From Falciphora oryzae (lineage: Eukaryota > Ascomycota > Sordariomycetes > Magnaporthales > Magnaporthaceae), in assembly GCA_000733355.1 (NCBI GenBank), contig JNVV01000014.1, positions 186,001-250,000 on the forward strand: 64,000 bases of DNA. Reading direction: 5' to 3'. Position numbers and translations under genes: made by a program. Below are positions 42,323 to 53,710 of the stretch, piece after piece. Each line of letters opens with the position of its first letter. Position 1 is the first letter of the stretch. Below the pieces are notes generated by a model. The model did not search any database, had not been told where the DNA came from, and saw only the letters and a program-made list of their open reading frames with translations.

Positions 42323-43623
42323 ATCGGCGGGGTGGGAGAAGGCATGGGAAGGGATTGATGAGGGAAATGCTATGGCTACACAGGACACAGGCTGCCACGA
42401 GGGCAATGAGGTTTCACGGATTTGACATTAGGACAGGATGGTTGATGGAGGGAGAGAGACATCGTTCACGGCTGGCTCTGCTTTAGTGGTCATTCCGCAC
42501 CAGGACACCAGGCGAGATCGACGGTCCAATCATAGGATGGGAAAGGTTCCAGAAGAGGCAATCAGTCGAACTTGAAGTGGTGTGGCGAGGCGGCATCTCG
42601 ACAAACTTTAGCAGGTATGGGCCAATTGTAGCAACACTTCGAGCGAGAACAATAAAAAGAACGAAACCCAGACATGAAGAGAGAGAAGACCGGGGAGCCC
42701 AACTCATGTGACGTAAGCCTGGAGAAGTGGACGCACAGAGGACGCAAGGGCCACATTTGAAAGAGGCAAGTGGTGCCGCTATGCGGAGTTCTTCCCGGAA
42801 GTTGGAGGATACTGGGGTAGGCTCCAGGGTGACCCTGGATAGCGTTGCTGGAACGGGCGCTGATCCCCCACCCGGGGCCTCCAAGCTGACGCTAATGTCA
42901 ATGTTCCTTGTTGCTGACCCCCACAAAGCTGGGGGCGGAGGAGAAAACCCCATGGGAAGCTGGTTGTCGGTGAAGGGTATGAGCGGGTAGGGTCGAGGAG
43001 CCATGGATGAGCGGGGAGGGTGGGAAAGCGATGTATATGGTGATACTGTGAGGACTCGAGAGCTTTTCTATGCTGAGGTATTGATCTTGTCATGATGCAA
43101 CTTGGACATGGGCTGGTCGCCAGCTTCCACTTGCATGTAACGTGCTACACCCATGCGACACCAGAACACGATACATAGCTTGGGAGCCTGAGAGATAGTT
43201 GTGGTCATGAGTCGACCTCCGAGGCCAAACAAAACCCCAATATCGCCGAGAAGCCAGTACAAAATCGAAGAGATTGATCTTGGATGGGATTGCTGTCATA
43301 TTGACAAATGGTACCAGAATCCACCGAGGGGGATCCATGGTGTGGAGCAGAGCCGCCAGTCCTGGGGGGAAAATGTGGGAGAAAGATCCTCCTGCTGCCC
43401 CGAGAACCAGTGGATATCTCCACTTCGGGGAGCACGTCGGGGACGGATTCGGGACTGACTCGTGCTTGGCAACCCTGCGATTACGAGCCTTAAGAGGAGA
43501 AGAGCCGCTCTCGGATTTTCACGGAAGGGTGAGAGGGCTGCCCGACGTTCCAGTTCACCCGCCGTCATCCTGACGCTCGACCAGGAAAACAAATCGCGCC
43601 GCCGAGCGGGAGAAGAGCCCAAC
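42323..43623. other. Intergenic region, no gene seen
   Basis: 3' end of the flavocytochrome gene and promoter of the MFS gene. The MFS frame is open from 43462, but the ATG at 43624 (AACATGTCC) is the more typical start. Confidence 0.5.
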
Positions 43624-45435
43624 ATGTCCGACGACCCCGCGCAGAAACGCCCGTCGTCGGCGGAGCATTACGACGACGATGCCAACAGCAAGGCGGCCGG
43701 CGAAGCGCCCCGGGTCGGCGCCAACGTCATGCCGGCCAGCCTGGCGGCGCTGAACCAGGACGAGTACGACCGGCTGGGGAAGCGGGCAACGCTCAAGATG
43801 GACCTGGTCATCATGCCCATCATGGTTATTATGTACATCCTCAACTACCTGGACCGCCAGAACATCGCGTCGGCCAAGCTGGCCAACATCGACAAGGACC
43901 TGAACCTCAGCACCGTCGACTACCAGACGACCGTGTCCATTCTCTTTGTCGGCTACAGTAAGTGAGATCTTGGCGCGGCTGGTAGTGCAACAAAAGATAC
44001 GGCTAGGGTCTCATCGCGAGCTGACCCAAGAAACAGTCCTGATGCAGGTGCCGTCAAACATGATCGTCAATAAGATCACCTGGCCCGGTTTGTATATCTG
44101 CGCCGGCATGGGAGCATGGGGTGTGGTTAGCGCCCTGATGGCTGTGGTGCACAACTGTGAGTCCACCCCTGGCATGTCCGGCCCAGCCCGTACCCAGCCT
44201 CCGATACGGACTGCTTTCCGAAGCCGCCTTGGCAAATGCTGATCAGAGGCGTACTCCTTTCTTCGTCGACACAGACGGCGGACTGCTCGCCGCACGCATC
44301 TTCCTCGGCTTCGTCGAGGCCATCTTCTTCCCCGGCGCGCTCTACTTCCTCTCGCTGTTCTACAACCGCCGGCAGTTCGCCCTGCGGACGGCGATCCTGT
44401 ACTCGGGGTCGCAGCTCGGCAACGCCTTCGGCGGCCTGTTCGCCATCGGCGTCCTGAACCTCGACGGCAAGCACGGGCTCGCGGGCTGGCGCTGGCTGTT
44501 CCTTGTCGAGGGCGTCCTGACGACCGGCCTCGCCGTCGCGTTCGCGTTTGTGCTGCCCAACTCCAACAAGAAGATCGTGACGCTGTCGCGGCTCGAGTGC
44601 GAGTGGGTGCAGTGGAACTTTGTGTCGGACCAGGGGCAGGAGGACAACTCGGACGAGATCACGGCCATGAGGGGCCTGACGCTGGCGCTGACCGACGTCA
44701 AAACGTGGCTTATGTGTGGGATCCTATACGCGGTAGGTGACGACGTCCCTGTGCCCTTTTTTTTTTTTTTTTTTTTCGTGTGACGGGCAGCGCCAAAGCA
44801 GGGAAGGATAACGGCTGACATTGAGGCACAACCGCTCGCAGACCTACATCGTTGGCGCCGTGGTGAACTTCTTCCCCTCGGTGGTCGGCGGGCTGGGATA
44901 CGACCGCAACACGACCTACGGGCTCACGGCCCCGCCCTTTATCCTCTGCGTCTTCTGCATGCTCGCCAATGGCTTCCACTCGGACCGGACGCAGGAGCGG
45001 TTCTGGCACATCGTGGCGCCGCTCTTCGTGACGCTGGCCGCCAACGTCATCGCCGTGTCGACGCTGAGCACGGGCGCGCGCTACACGGCCATGATGCTGC
45101 TGCCGGCGTCCTTCTACTCGAGCGCCGTCGTGACGCTGTCGTGGATCACAGGCACGCTGGCCCAGCCGGCCGCCAAGCGCGCCAGCGCCATCGCTCTGAT
45201 CAACGCGCTCTGCAACACCCCCAATATTTGGGCCAGCTACCTGTACGGCGGCGCGCCGCGGTTCCTGGTTGCCTTCATCGTCAACCTGGCCGCCACGGGC
45301 GTCGCCATCGGCTTCGCGGCCGCCACGCGCGTCTACCTGAGCCGGCAGAACGCCAAGATCGAGCGCGGCGAGGACCTGGGCAAGAACGGGCCGACAGAGG
45401 CGCAGGTGGCCGGCGGGTTCAGGTACCTGCTGTGA
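43624..45435 (+). CDS. MFS transporter, anion:cation symporter (Dal5/allantoate permease-like)
   Basis: Plasma-membrane importer of organic anions or vitamins. Exons are 43624-43957, 44037-44156, 44275-44732 and 44842-45435, giving 501 aa. The introns are 79, 118 and 109 nt, in phases 1, 1 and 0, each with GT-AG ends and a CTGA-type branch. Intron 3 includes a T20 tract. The family signature ILNYLDRQNIASAK follows TM1. Later motifs include VPSNMIVNKI, then GGLLAARIFLGFVEAIFFPG across TM4-5, and NAFGG and GWRWLFLVEG before the central loop. The second half (exon 4) carries the remaining six helices. The N-terminus is about 55 acidic/polar residues. In this family (Dal5, Tna1, Vht1 and many fungal paralogues) the substrate cannot be deduced from sequence. 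Its position beside a flavocytochrome b2-like enzyme is suggestive only. Confidence 0.92.
44757..44776. repeat. Poly-T tract, 20 bases, inside intron 3 of the MFS gene
   Basis: T20 lying 65 bases before the acceptor of intron 3, too far upstream to be the normal polypyrimidine tract. Confidence 0.9.
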
Positions 45436-46601
45436 GCTGGTGTCCGCATGTCTGGTGGCTTCCGTTTTGTTTCCTGGGCGGGCGATAAGAGGGGTGGGCT
45501 CTGCCGAGGCCAATGATCAGTCGAGCACCATTCCGCAAGAGAATGCTCGCCGGTTAAGATCGGCATTGATCAATGTTGAACGATTGTGCACAGCGTCTGG
45601 CTAAGTGCAGCGTGCATGTTCCCCGCCATCTGGGCGTCAATATTGGTCCACTTATTATAAATGAGAGGCAGTTGAAGTGACCAGCACGTCCCATTTAGGA
45701 TCTGGAAATGCAATTGAGTCATCCATGGATGTCAGTCCACGAGGACGCATAATCTCTGGACTGGCGTCAAGGTTCGCGTCAGTCTTTAGAGCAGCAGGGG
45801 TCGAGCCACAGGGACACATTGGACGTCTATAATTAGCGGCTGCGGGAGAAGCCGATTTGACGGCGACGCCGACACGCGTCTTTGGGGGCTTCCTCGCCGG
45901 CGGAATTACCACGCCGAGCTCCGCGACAATCAATGCTCGACAGGGGCGGTGCGACAGTCGCAGCAACGGCCTCGCAAGCAGGATCCCGTCCGTCGGTTCC
46001 CCAGACAGCGGGTGGCTGCTGCAGGTCATGACAGCACGACACACCCCGACCCCTGTACCCCAACCCCCGCCCTCGACAGGGACAGACCTCGGCAGAGGCG
46101 GGCACGTGCGCGAGGCGCCCCGGTTTTGTTAGCGAGTGTTAATCCTCACCGTGCTGCCCCAGCAATTTCGCCTAGCTGATCCTTAACACCTTCCTGTTGT
46201 CGCTTCGCAGTACGCCTTACGCGCGTAGCCCCATATCCACGCCAGCAGCTTGCCGGCCTGGAATCACTCGCATTCTGGCACCACTTGAGGGCGTGCCCCC
46301 CCCCTTCAAAGACAGCGTCCGTCCCCGCCCGCCGCCATCTCAATTCCCGGGCCCGCGTGTGCGGAGTTCTGTGTGGATGATACGCCATACGCCTATCAAC
46401 CGTGTTTTGGGTCCCAAGTCTCCATTCAAACGCTACTATACACGCCCGGCCGAGAGGTGAGGCGCGCAGCGGCAGCTTGGTCCCAGGCCCCAGGGGCGTT
46501 TGGGAATACGCTCGTTTCTGTCTCGCTATCTCTTGGAACAAAAAGCAAAAGACGCAGAAGAGAAAAGGCTGCGCCAAACTGGCTGCCTCGCCGCGGCCGA
46601 G
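45436..46601. other. Intergenic region, promoter of the Zn2Cys6 gene
   Basis: Open frames here lack motifs. The transcription-factor frame is open from 46500, but the ATG at 46602 is used because its context is good and the zinc cluster lies near the N-terminus. Confidence 0.5.
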
Positions 46602-48705
46602 ATGGCGCCGATTGAGGCAGCCGATGGCCCAACTCCGCCTGTGGCCAGACGCAGGACGCACCGCAAGTCTCGCTTTGGCTGCACCTACTGCAAGGGCAGG
46701 CGTATCAAGGTACGCTCTTTATCTTCCTCTCCGGCCCCTGGTGAGACCAGACCCCGCGTCTTGTCATAGTGGTGTGCTTGTCTTGGCTGGTGTTGCTATT
46801 CCCCGTTGCGCTTGAGAAGAAAAAAAGGGCCCTGTTGACTTACTCCCCTCCTCCAAGTGTGATGAGCTGAGGCCAGCATGCTCAAACTGCGTCATCCGCG
46901 GGCTCATCTGCAGCCTCGGCATGGCCGGCTCGACGCCAGCCCCCGGCCCAGCCGCCCCAGGACCTGCTGACGGCAGCGTCCCGGCAAGCGTCACAGCGCC
47001 AGCGCCGCCCGTCTTCCCTGACGCGCTGCCCCCGGTCCGGTCCCCGCAGCAGCAGCCACAGCAGGCAATGGGCGGCGGCGCTCCTGGCTTCGGCCTGTTC
47101 CCACTCGGCAGCCTCGGCACTCTCGCCCTGGCCGCCTCAAGTCCCCGGGCGGCCCTCGGGCAGCCAGACGCAGGCCCGCCAAGCGCAGGCCTTCCCCATC
47201 CACCTAACTCGGCGGGATCGGTCGGCGGCCCGCCGCCATTCCACTCACCCATCGACCGACGGGTCAGCCTCGCAAGCAACACCTTCTCAGCAGGTGGCTT
47301 CATGGGTGCTAGCGGCGGCGGCGGCGCTGTGGCGGGAGGCGGCCTCGACATCACGGACCTGGAGCTCTTCCACCACTTCGTGACCTTCACGGCCGTCACC
47401 TTTGGGCACGCGCGCACCATCCAGCGCTTCTGGGCCATCACGGCCCCGCAGACCGGCTTCGGCCACCCCTTCGTCCTGCACGCCATCCTAGCCGTCGCGG
47501 GCCTGCACATGGTCCAGCTGGCCGCCGACCCGTCCCGCCGCCAGACGCTGCGGCGTAAGGTCGACGAGCACTGGGATGTCTCGCTGCGCCTGGCCACGCC
47601 GCTACTCGGCGACTTCAACGACGGCAACTCGGACGCCCTGCACGTCTTCACCAGCCTCACCTGCCTCTACATCTTCGCCCGCGGGCCCCAGGCGGGCAGC
47701 TTCCTGCTCTTCGACGCGGAGCCGCCACCGGCGGGCGCGCCAGATGTTGTCGGCGGCGGGGGCGGGGTCGACGGCGTCCACGACGGCGACGGGCTCGCAG
47801 CCGGCGCCGGGGCTGGCAGCGTGAGCAGCCACGGCGACTACGGCATGACGACGGCGGCAGCGGCGGCGGTCGCGGCGGCACAAGGGGCGAGCAGCACGGA
47901 GGAGTGGCTGGTGTTTTTCAGGGGACTGCGCTCGGTCATGAAGGCGACCAAGACGGCGCAGCGGGCGCAGGGCCTCCGCCCGCGCGAGGATAAGAAGAGT
48001 TGGGGGCTGATTGACCAGATGTTCGGCCCGGACGCGACAGCCGAGGACATGGAGCGCGACGAGCACATGCTGGATTCGGACGACGGCGATGATGAGGATA
48101 TGGCTGACGTCGAGGATGCCGCAAACGGCACCGACCAGCAAGACGGCCACGTTCACGGCCACCAGCACCACCACGACGGATCCGTTAACGGCGGCGGCGG
48201 CGGCTCGTCCGTCGGGGACCAACTAACACCGCACCCGCCGCGACGCAAGAGGCCGCGGCGCGAGAGCTCGCAGCTCGGCAGCGAGCCCGGCGGCGGGTTC
48301 GCGGCGCGCAGCGAGCCGATGCGGGACCTGCGCGACGTGATCCGGCAGCAGGTTGCCGCGGGCGACCCGGAGCGCGACGTGTACGCGTCGGCCTTTGCGG
48401 CCCTGGCCACCTCGTTCGCGACCGTCTTCGACGCCGACATGAACCCGCGCCACCGCAGCGCCCAGGTCGTGTTCGGCTGGATGTACCACGTCTCGGACGA
48501 GTTCGTCGCCAGGGCCCGCGCCCGCAGGCCCGTCGCGCTGGCCATATTTGCCCACTTTGTGGTCTTGCTGCGCGTCCTGGAGCTCGGCTGGATGACGAGG
48601 GGATGGCCGGAGCACCTGATCGCCGGCATCTACGATGCGCTGTCGCCTGCCGAGAGGTTGTGGATCAGGTGGCCCATGGAGCGCGTCGGGTGGCTGCCTG
48701 GGTGA
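46602..48705 (+). CDS. Zn2Cys6 transcription factor, Upc2-like C-terminal half
   Basis: Nuclear DNA-binding regulator. Exons 46602-46709 and 46858-48705 flank a 148-nt intron (GTACGC...CCAAG, phase 0), giving 651 aa. Splicing builds the complete binuclear cluster Cys27-x2-Cys30-x6-Cys37-x6-Cys44-x2-Cys47-x6-Cys54, preceded by basic RRRTHRKSRFG. The cluster is broken by the intron just before Cys37, a position seen in many fungal C6 genes. A Pro/Gly linker (about 57-190) leads to a helical region with HHFVTFTAVTFG, FGHPFVLHAILAVAGLH and WDVSLRLATPLL. This resembles the fungal-specific C-terminal domain of sterol-uptake regulators (Upc2-like). An acidic Asp/Glu-His stretch (about 480-530) and the final 140 residues complete that domain. 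Target genes are unknown. Confidence 0.88.
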
Positions 48706-49182
48706 GTGGGTAGCTGGGAGTTGGGGAGTGTGTGGCATGGATGTTTGGGCGACATGGGGCGTTTGGCGTAGGATGTGATTTATATCTGGCTTCGATTCTC
48801 GAGCGTGTAATTATATACATGACCTTGTCAGGTCCGCCTGATATATCCTCTTCGACAGTTCTTATTGCTGTTACTTCGAGAAAAGGGACCAGATGGACGC
48901 GTCGCTCGGTTTTTATACCAGCCGCTACCTATTCTAGATAATGATTCCTAGGAATGAACCAAAGAAAAGAACGGGAAGAAATAAGCCAGGAAACCCCTTA
49001 TTCTCCAATGTTTTCAAATTGTCTGTCTACGTTCCCCAATCTATGCAGGTGATGACACTTCAGCCCAATGACGCCCAAGAAAAATCCCAACCAATATCAA
49101 GGAAAAGACCCATGGAACAGAGCCCGGCAGAAAAGAGAAAGATTTCAGGTTTTGTGGCCTGCAAAGCCGCTCAAACTTGCGC
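48706..49182. other. Convergent intergenic region
   Basis: Lies between the 3' ends of the regulator (+) and CTP synthase (-). A/T-rich 3' UTR-like sequence with no gene. Confidence 0.55.
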
Positions 49183-51252
49183 CTAGAAACGATGAGCTTT
49201 CCCGTTGACGCCGTTGACGGCGGCGCCGTTCTTGTGCTCGGCCAGGATGTCGGCGGTCACCTGGTCGAGGCAGCCAGCGCTGGCGGCCACGAGGCCGAGG
49301 AAGGGCTTGCTCGGGTCGAGGACGCGGCTGAGGTACTCGGGGTGGTACTGGACTCCAACAAAGTACGGGTGGCTCTTGAGCTCGACAATCTCCATGCGCT
49401 CGCCCTTGTCGTCCTTGCCGAGGAACTCGAGGCCCGCGCTGTGCAGGCGCTCGACGATGGCCGGGTTGACCTCGTAGCGGTGGCGGTGGCGCTCGCTGGC
49501 GACGGCGCCGCCGCCGTAGAGGGCGCGGATGCGGCTGCCCTCGCTGCCGGGCTGGAAGTGGGTGTCGTGCAGGCCAAGGCGCATGGTGCCGCCCATGGTG
49601 GTCTTGTCGATCTCGGGCATGAAGATGATGGCCTTGTGCTCGGCCTGGCCGTTGAACTCCTCCGACGTCGCGCCCGCGAGGCCGCACACGTTGCGCGCGA
49701 TCTCGACGACGGCGAGCTGCATTCCCAGGCAGACGCCCAGGTACGGCACGCCGTTCTCGCGCGCCCACTTGGCCGCCGCGATCATGCCCTCGGTGCCGCG
49801 GTTGCCGAAGCCGCCGGGCACGAGGATGCCGTCCGCGCCGCGGACCTTGGCCCAGGCCGCGTCGTATGTGGCCTTGGCCGCGAGTGCCTCCAGGTGCTCC
49901 GAGTCGACCCACTGCAGGTCCAGCTTGCGGCGACAGCGCATCGACGAGTGCTCCAGTGCCTTGATTACCGACAGGTACGAGTCGTGGAGTTCGGTGTATT
50001 TTCCGACCAGGGCGATGGTGACTGTTCCCAGGTTGTCGCCTGCAAGCACTCTATCCTTCCATAGAGACCACATCTCGGAACCGTGCTGCACCCGGCTCGG
50101 CGTCGGGGTTATCTGGTTGAGGCCCATTGAAGACTTGAGCAGTGGGACCAGGCCCTGCTCGTGGAGGAGCATGGGGACTTGGTAGATGGACGGCATGTCA
50201 TGCACGACAAGGACCTGCTCCGGCTCGAGCTGGCAGTGCAGGGCGATCTTGTTCACTGTGCTATTCTCCAGCCCCGTCTCGCATCGGCAGCACAGGAGAT
50301 CGGGAATCAAGCCGGCGCTGCGGACTGTCTTGACGGAATGCTGGGTGGGCTTGGTCTTCTGCTCGCCGTGGATCAGAGGCACGAACGAGACGTGGATGCT
50401 GAAGAAGCCGCTCCGGCCATAGCGGTGGCGGAGCTGCGTGAGCGCCTCGACAAAGGGCATAGACTCGATGTCGCCAACGGTGCCGCCGAGCTCGATGATG
50501 CACACGTCGGGCTCCTCGCCCGAGTCGTCGATGGGGATGCGGGCGACGCGCTCGATGCGGTCCTGGATGGCGTTCGTGATGTGGGGCACGATCTGGACCG
50601 TCTTGCCAAGGAAGTCACCCTTGCGCTCCTTGTCAATGACCTCCTTGTAGATCTGGCCCGTGGTCACGCTGTGGCCGCGCGTCAGGTTCACGTTGAGGTA
50701 TCGCTCATAGTTGCCAAGATCGAGATCCACCTCGCCGCCGTCGGACAGCACAAAGCACTCTCCATGCCTACGGGCGTCTTGCGGTCAGCAAGACAGTAGA
50801 GAAACGGGGCGGCGGGCGCACAACGCTCAGGAGCCGACGATGCCAACTGACTCCAGTGGGTTCATGGTGCCCGCGTCGACATTTAGATACGGGTCGATTT
50901 TGATCGCCTGAGAGTAACCACACCTATCAGCATCACGATTACGATTGAGGCAGGCAGCTAGGACGACGACCAAGCCATAGACAGGTATACAAGCAGGCGG
51001 GCATGTCCTTACAGTGACCTTGAGGCCAATCGACTTTAGCAGCAGGCCGGTCGAGGAGGCTTTTTACATCCGCATGGGATCATGTTAGTGGAATGGCGCA
51101 ACCAATACCACCTTCCAACCAATGGACCATACCGATAATGCCCTTGCCCACGCCGCTGATGACGCCTGAACTACGGTTAGCAGTGATCCAGCAGACGGTT
51201 TCTACGGTTGAGTGAGTGCACGCATACCTCCGTTTACAACGATGTACTTCAT
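49183..51252 (-). CDS. CTP synthase (UTP-ammonia ligase, glutamine-hydrolysing)
   Basis: Makes CTP from UTP, ATP and glutamine; an essential cytosolic enzyme that forms filaments in other species. Five exons on the minus strand (51252-51228, 51165-51133, 51059-51013, 50907-50852, 50767-49183) give 581 aa, close to yeast Ura7. Joined, the N-terminus reads MKYIVVNGGVISGVGKG, then SSTGLLLKS and [20 protein letters not shown], the family consensus. Because this run spans four junctions it confirms every join. Intron 4 uses the rarer donor GTCAGT and a GCTGACC branch. The synthase domain is about residues 1-275. The class I glutamine amidotransferase domain (about 305-560) has Cys400 in GVCLGMQ and the His/Glu pair in YHPEYLS. 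Orthologues are single-copy housekeeping genes, so this gene is a good species marker. Confidence 0.97.
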
Positions 51253-52666
51253 CTTGGAGGCTGGATGGGCGACACGCGGGGGGAGGAAAAATGCGAGGGT
51301 AAAATGAAAGTAGCCAAGCAAGGACAGGCAGCGAATGCGGAGGGAGCAAAAGGAGACAAAGAATCAATCAATTGGGTGATGGGAAGAAAGGACAGTGTAA
51401 TGTCTGCGCCGACGTGACAGCCCAGTGCAGCAATGGGAATAAATCGGTGTCCGTGTCGCTGCTGGCTGGGCTGGATTGATGCTGAGCACCATGAAAAGTA
51501 TGGCGGGGTTCTGGCAGAAAAAGACGGCGGAGGGGAAGAAAATTTCGGTCCCCAGGCGTGGAACGCGTCAAGATTTCGAAGTCACGTGTGCTCCGCTCCA
51601 CTCCCAGATCAAACTGGTCGGGCGCTTTCCACGAGATCGCCGCGGTGTCACGTGCGAGCCTGGGAGAGGTGAAAGGTGCCCCTGAGAGTTCATCGATGCA
51701 CAACATCCGGCCCGAGGTAGAGTGACTACAACAGGAACTCGGAAGGAATAAAGGGGCGTGATGCGGGAGGAACAAAGGAAAAGGAAGGAAGGAGGCTGAT
51801 GCCATGCACGGGTATAGAGAATACACAGATAAAAGTGAAGAGACATCATCCCTAGAGGGGTTTCAAGCGTTGAGTTCCGCTCCACCCTCCATCAAGAATG
51901 CTCTTGGCTTTTCAGCCGACGGATGGACCTAGATGATGTGCGTCAACATTATCAGGAGAACAAAGGAGCCGAGAGGGGTTTCTCCAAGGATTGACCATAA
52001 TCTTCCCATAGGCTTCACGGCTTAGACTAGACAAGCAAGACAGATCCCCTCGCCGCACTCCCGGCATGTGCCTGCAAGGTGTGCGGATGGAACCTTCTCA
52101 ATCGGCACGCAAGCAGCAGTGCTTTCGGGACGGAGCCCGGGTGGGGCACGGAGGCTCGTCATTGCGGCGGTCCGAGCGGCGTGTCGGGCATATGTAACCC
52201 AAGCGCGCGGGCGTGGCAAGGTAGGCGTGGTCAGACAGATCTGACGAACCGCGGCTTTCTGCCCATGCGCCCCCCTCACCACCCTCCCATGGGAGGCATG
52301 TTGCGCGTCGATATGCGGGGAGAGTGGGCGTGCGCAGCTCGCGGGAGGGCGTTGCAATGCGATCGATCGACCCTTGGCTTATTCCCACGTCGGATTGCTT
52401 GCATCGACAGCTCCCGTTGGGGCCCTCGTGGTGCAGGTTGACGAAATCGTTTGACGTCGGTCAAGAAGGGCCGTGTGCTGCGGTAGATATTCCTATACAT
52501 GTCTTCCTTGAGCAAAGCTCATCTCCTGTGTGCCTCACTCTTTGCACGATTGCAGTCGAGGTACCTTTTCCCCCGTGTTCTACTAGATGGATGCCAGTCT
52601 CCACGCGACCCTGACGGCATTCACCCGCCTAGCGCCCACCTTCCCGTTGTGGAGAGACGCAGAAAC
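51253..52666. other. CTP synthase promoter and intergenic region
   Basis: No other gene is supported. The frame of the next hypothetical protein is open from 52499. Confidence 0.5.
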
Positions 52667-53710
52667 ATGGTCGCCCAAACTCGGAGACCCAGAGGGGACT
52701 CGCATACAGTTCATCGCAAGGACGAGGTAATTAGCGACACCACGATCTTGAGAGCGGTGCGCGAGGTTTTGGATCGCCTCGAGACCAGGTTGGAAGCAGC
52801 ATCACAGCAGCCCCCGCTCAGCCAACCAGGCAACAGGAGCAGCCGTCGAAGGGGAAGTTCAAGTACAGCGCCCGGCGGACGACCCTCTCGTCCTCAAAGG
52901 GAGCACCGAAACCGCTCCAGTTCACGTCCCAAGCGAGAGCCGAGCAGTCACCGTCGTTCGGTCCGGCGCAGCGAGCCAGAGAGAAATACCCAGCGCGGCC
53001 CAGCACCACGGCGCAGTCCAGAGCGAAAGCGCGCGACACCATCCCAGCAGCCTCCTCCACCGACCCCGCAGCCTCGCCCACGGGCCGTTGACTATCAGAC
53101 GTCTGTGCTGGAGCTCCGGCGCAGCTTCGGCCTGATGGACAGCCAGAGCGACATCGCGCTGGGCCGCCCCTCCAGCCCTGTCAAAGACGAAGCGGCAGCA
53201 AGGCCCCGACGGCAGAGCTTTCTGGAGCTTCCTCCCTTTACTCGACTACAGGACGACCTGGAATCAGTCTCGGTATACTCGCCTTATATGGTCCCTTCGA
53301 GCCTGATGAATAACGTCCACGGAGAAGGGCACGGGGATGCCCGTACAAATAGCCCAACACCCGCGCCGGCAGCAGTGCACACGCCGGAACCAGCCGTCAC
53401 TGCGCCGGAGCCGGCAGCCCCCATAGGTGCTTTGATGGGTGCATACGCTCCCGTCGCCGTCAGAGTCCGCAGGCCTAGACCCGTGGACCAAGCGAGCCGA
53501 CCCAGTCGCCGACGCCATTGCGCGTCCAAGAAGAAACTCAGGACACCCCAGACAACCGACAGCAGCCAGGCCACGGACAGCACAGTGGTGGTCCCGGGGT
53601 GCCTGGACGTGGTCGTCTTACTGGCGGAAAACTATCGGCAGAGCGCCGCCGTGCGCGTGTCGACGACGCGATACTTTTTGCGGGGGATGTGGGCGGGTCG
53701 GTCGACCTGA
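52667..53710 (+). CDS. Hypothetical basic, disordered protein, about 347 aa
   Basis: I do not recognise this protein. From ATG 52667 (an alternative ATG at 52499 adds 56 residues) it has a short helical, coiled-coil-prone stretch (ILRAVREVLDRLETRLE, about 25-41). A long Arg/Ser/Pro-rich region with RRS, RSPERKR and poly-Pro runs follows. Then comes a segment with hydrophobic patches (SVLELRRSFGLMD, SFLELPPFTRL). The tail is Pro/Glu/Ala. The Arg/Ser-dipeptide look suggests an RNA- or chromatin-associated protein, but composition alone does not show this. A second frame overlapping the end (to 53796) is also coding-like, so a 3' intron is possible. Confidence 0.45.
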   Translation: MVAQTRRPRGDSHTVHRKDEVISDTTILRAVREVLDRLETRLEAASQQPPLSQPGNRSSRRRGSSSTAPGGRPSRPQREHRNRSSSRPKREPSSHRRSVRRSEPERNTQRGPAPRRSPERKRATPSQQPPPPTPQPRPRAVDYQTSVLELRRSFGLMDSQSDIALGRPSSPVKDEAAARPRRQSFLELPPFTRLQDDLESVSVYSPYMVPSSLMNNVHGEGHGDARTNSPTPAPAAVHTPEPAVTAPEPAAPIGALMGAYAPVAVRVRRPRPVDQASRPSRRRHCASKKKLRTPQTTDSSQATDSTVVVPGCLDVVVLLAENYRQSAAVRVSTTRYFLRGMWAGRST

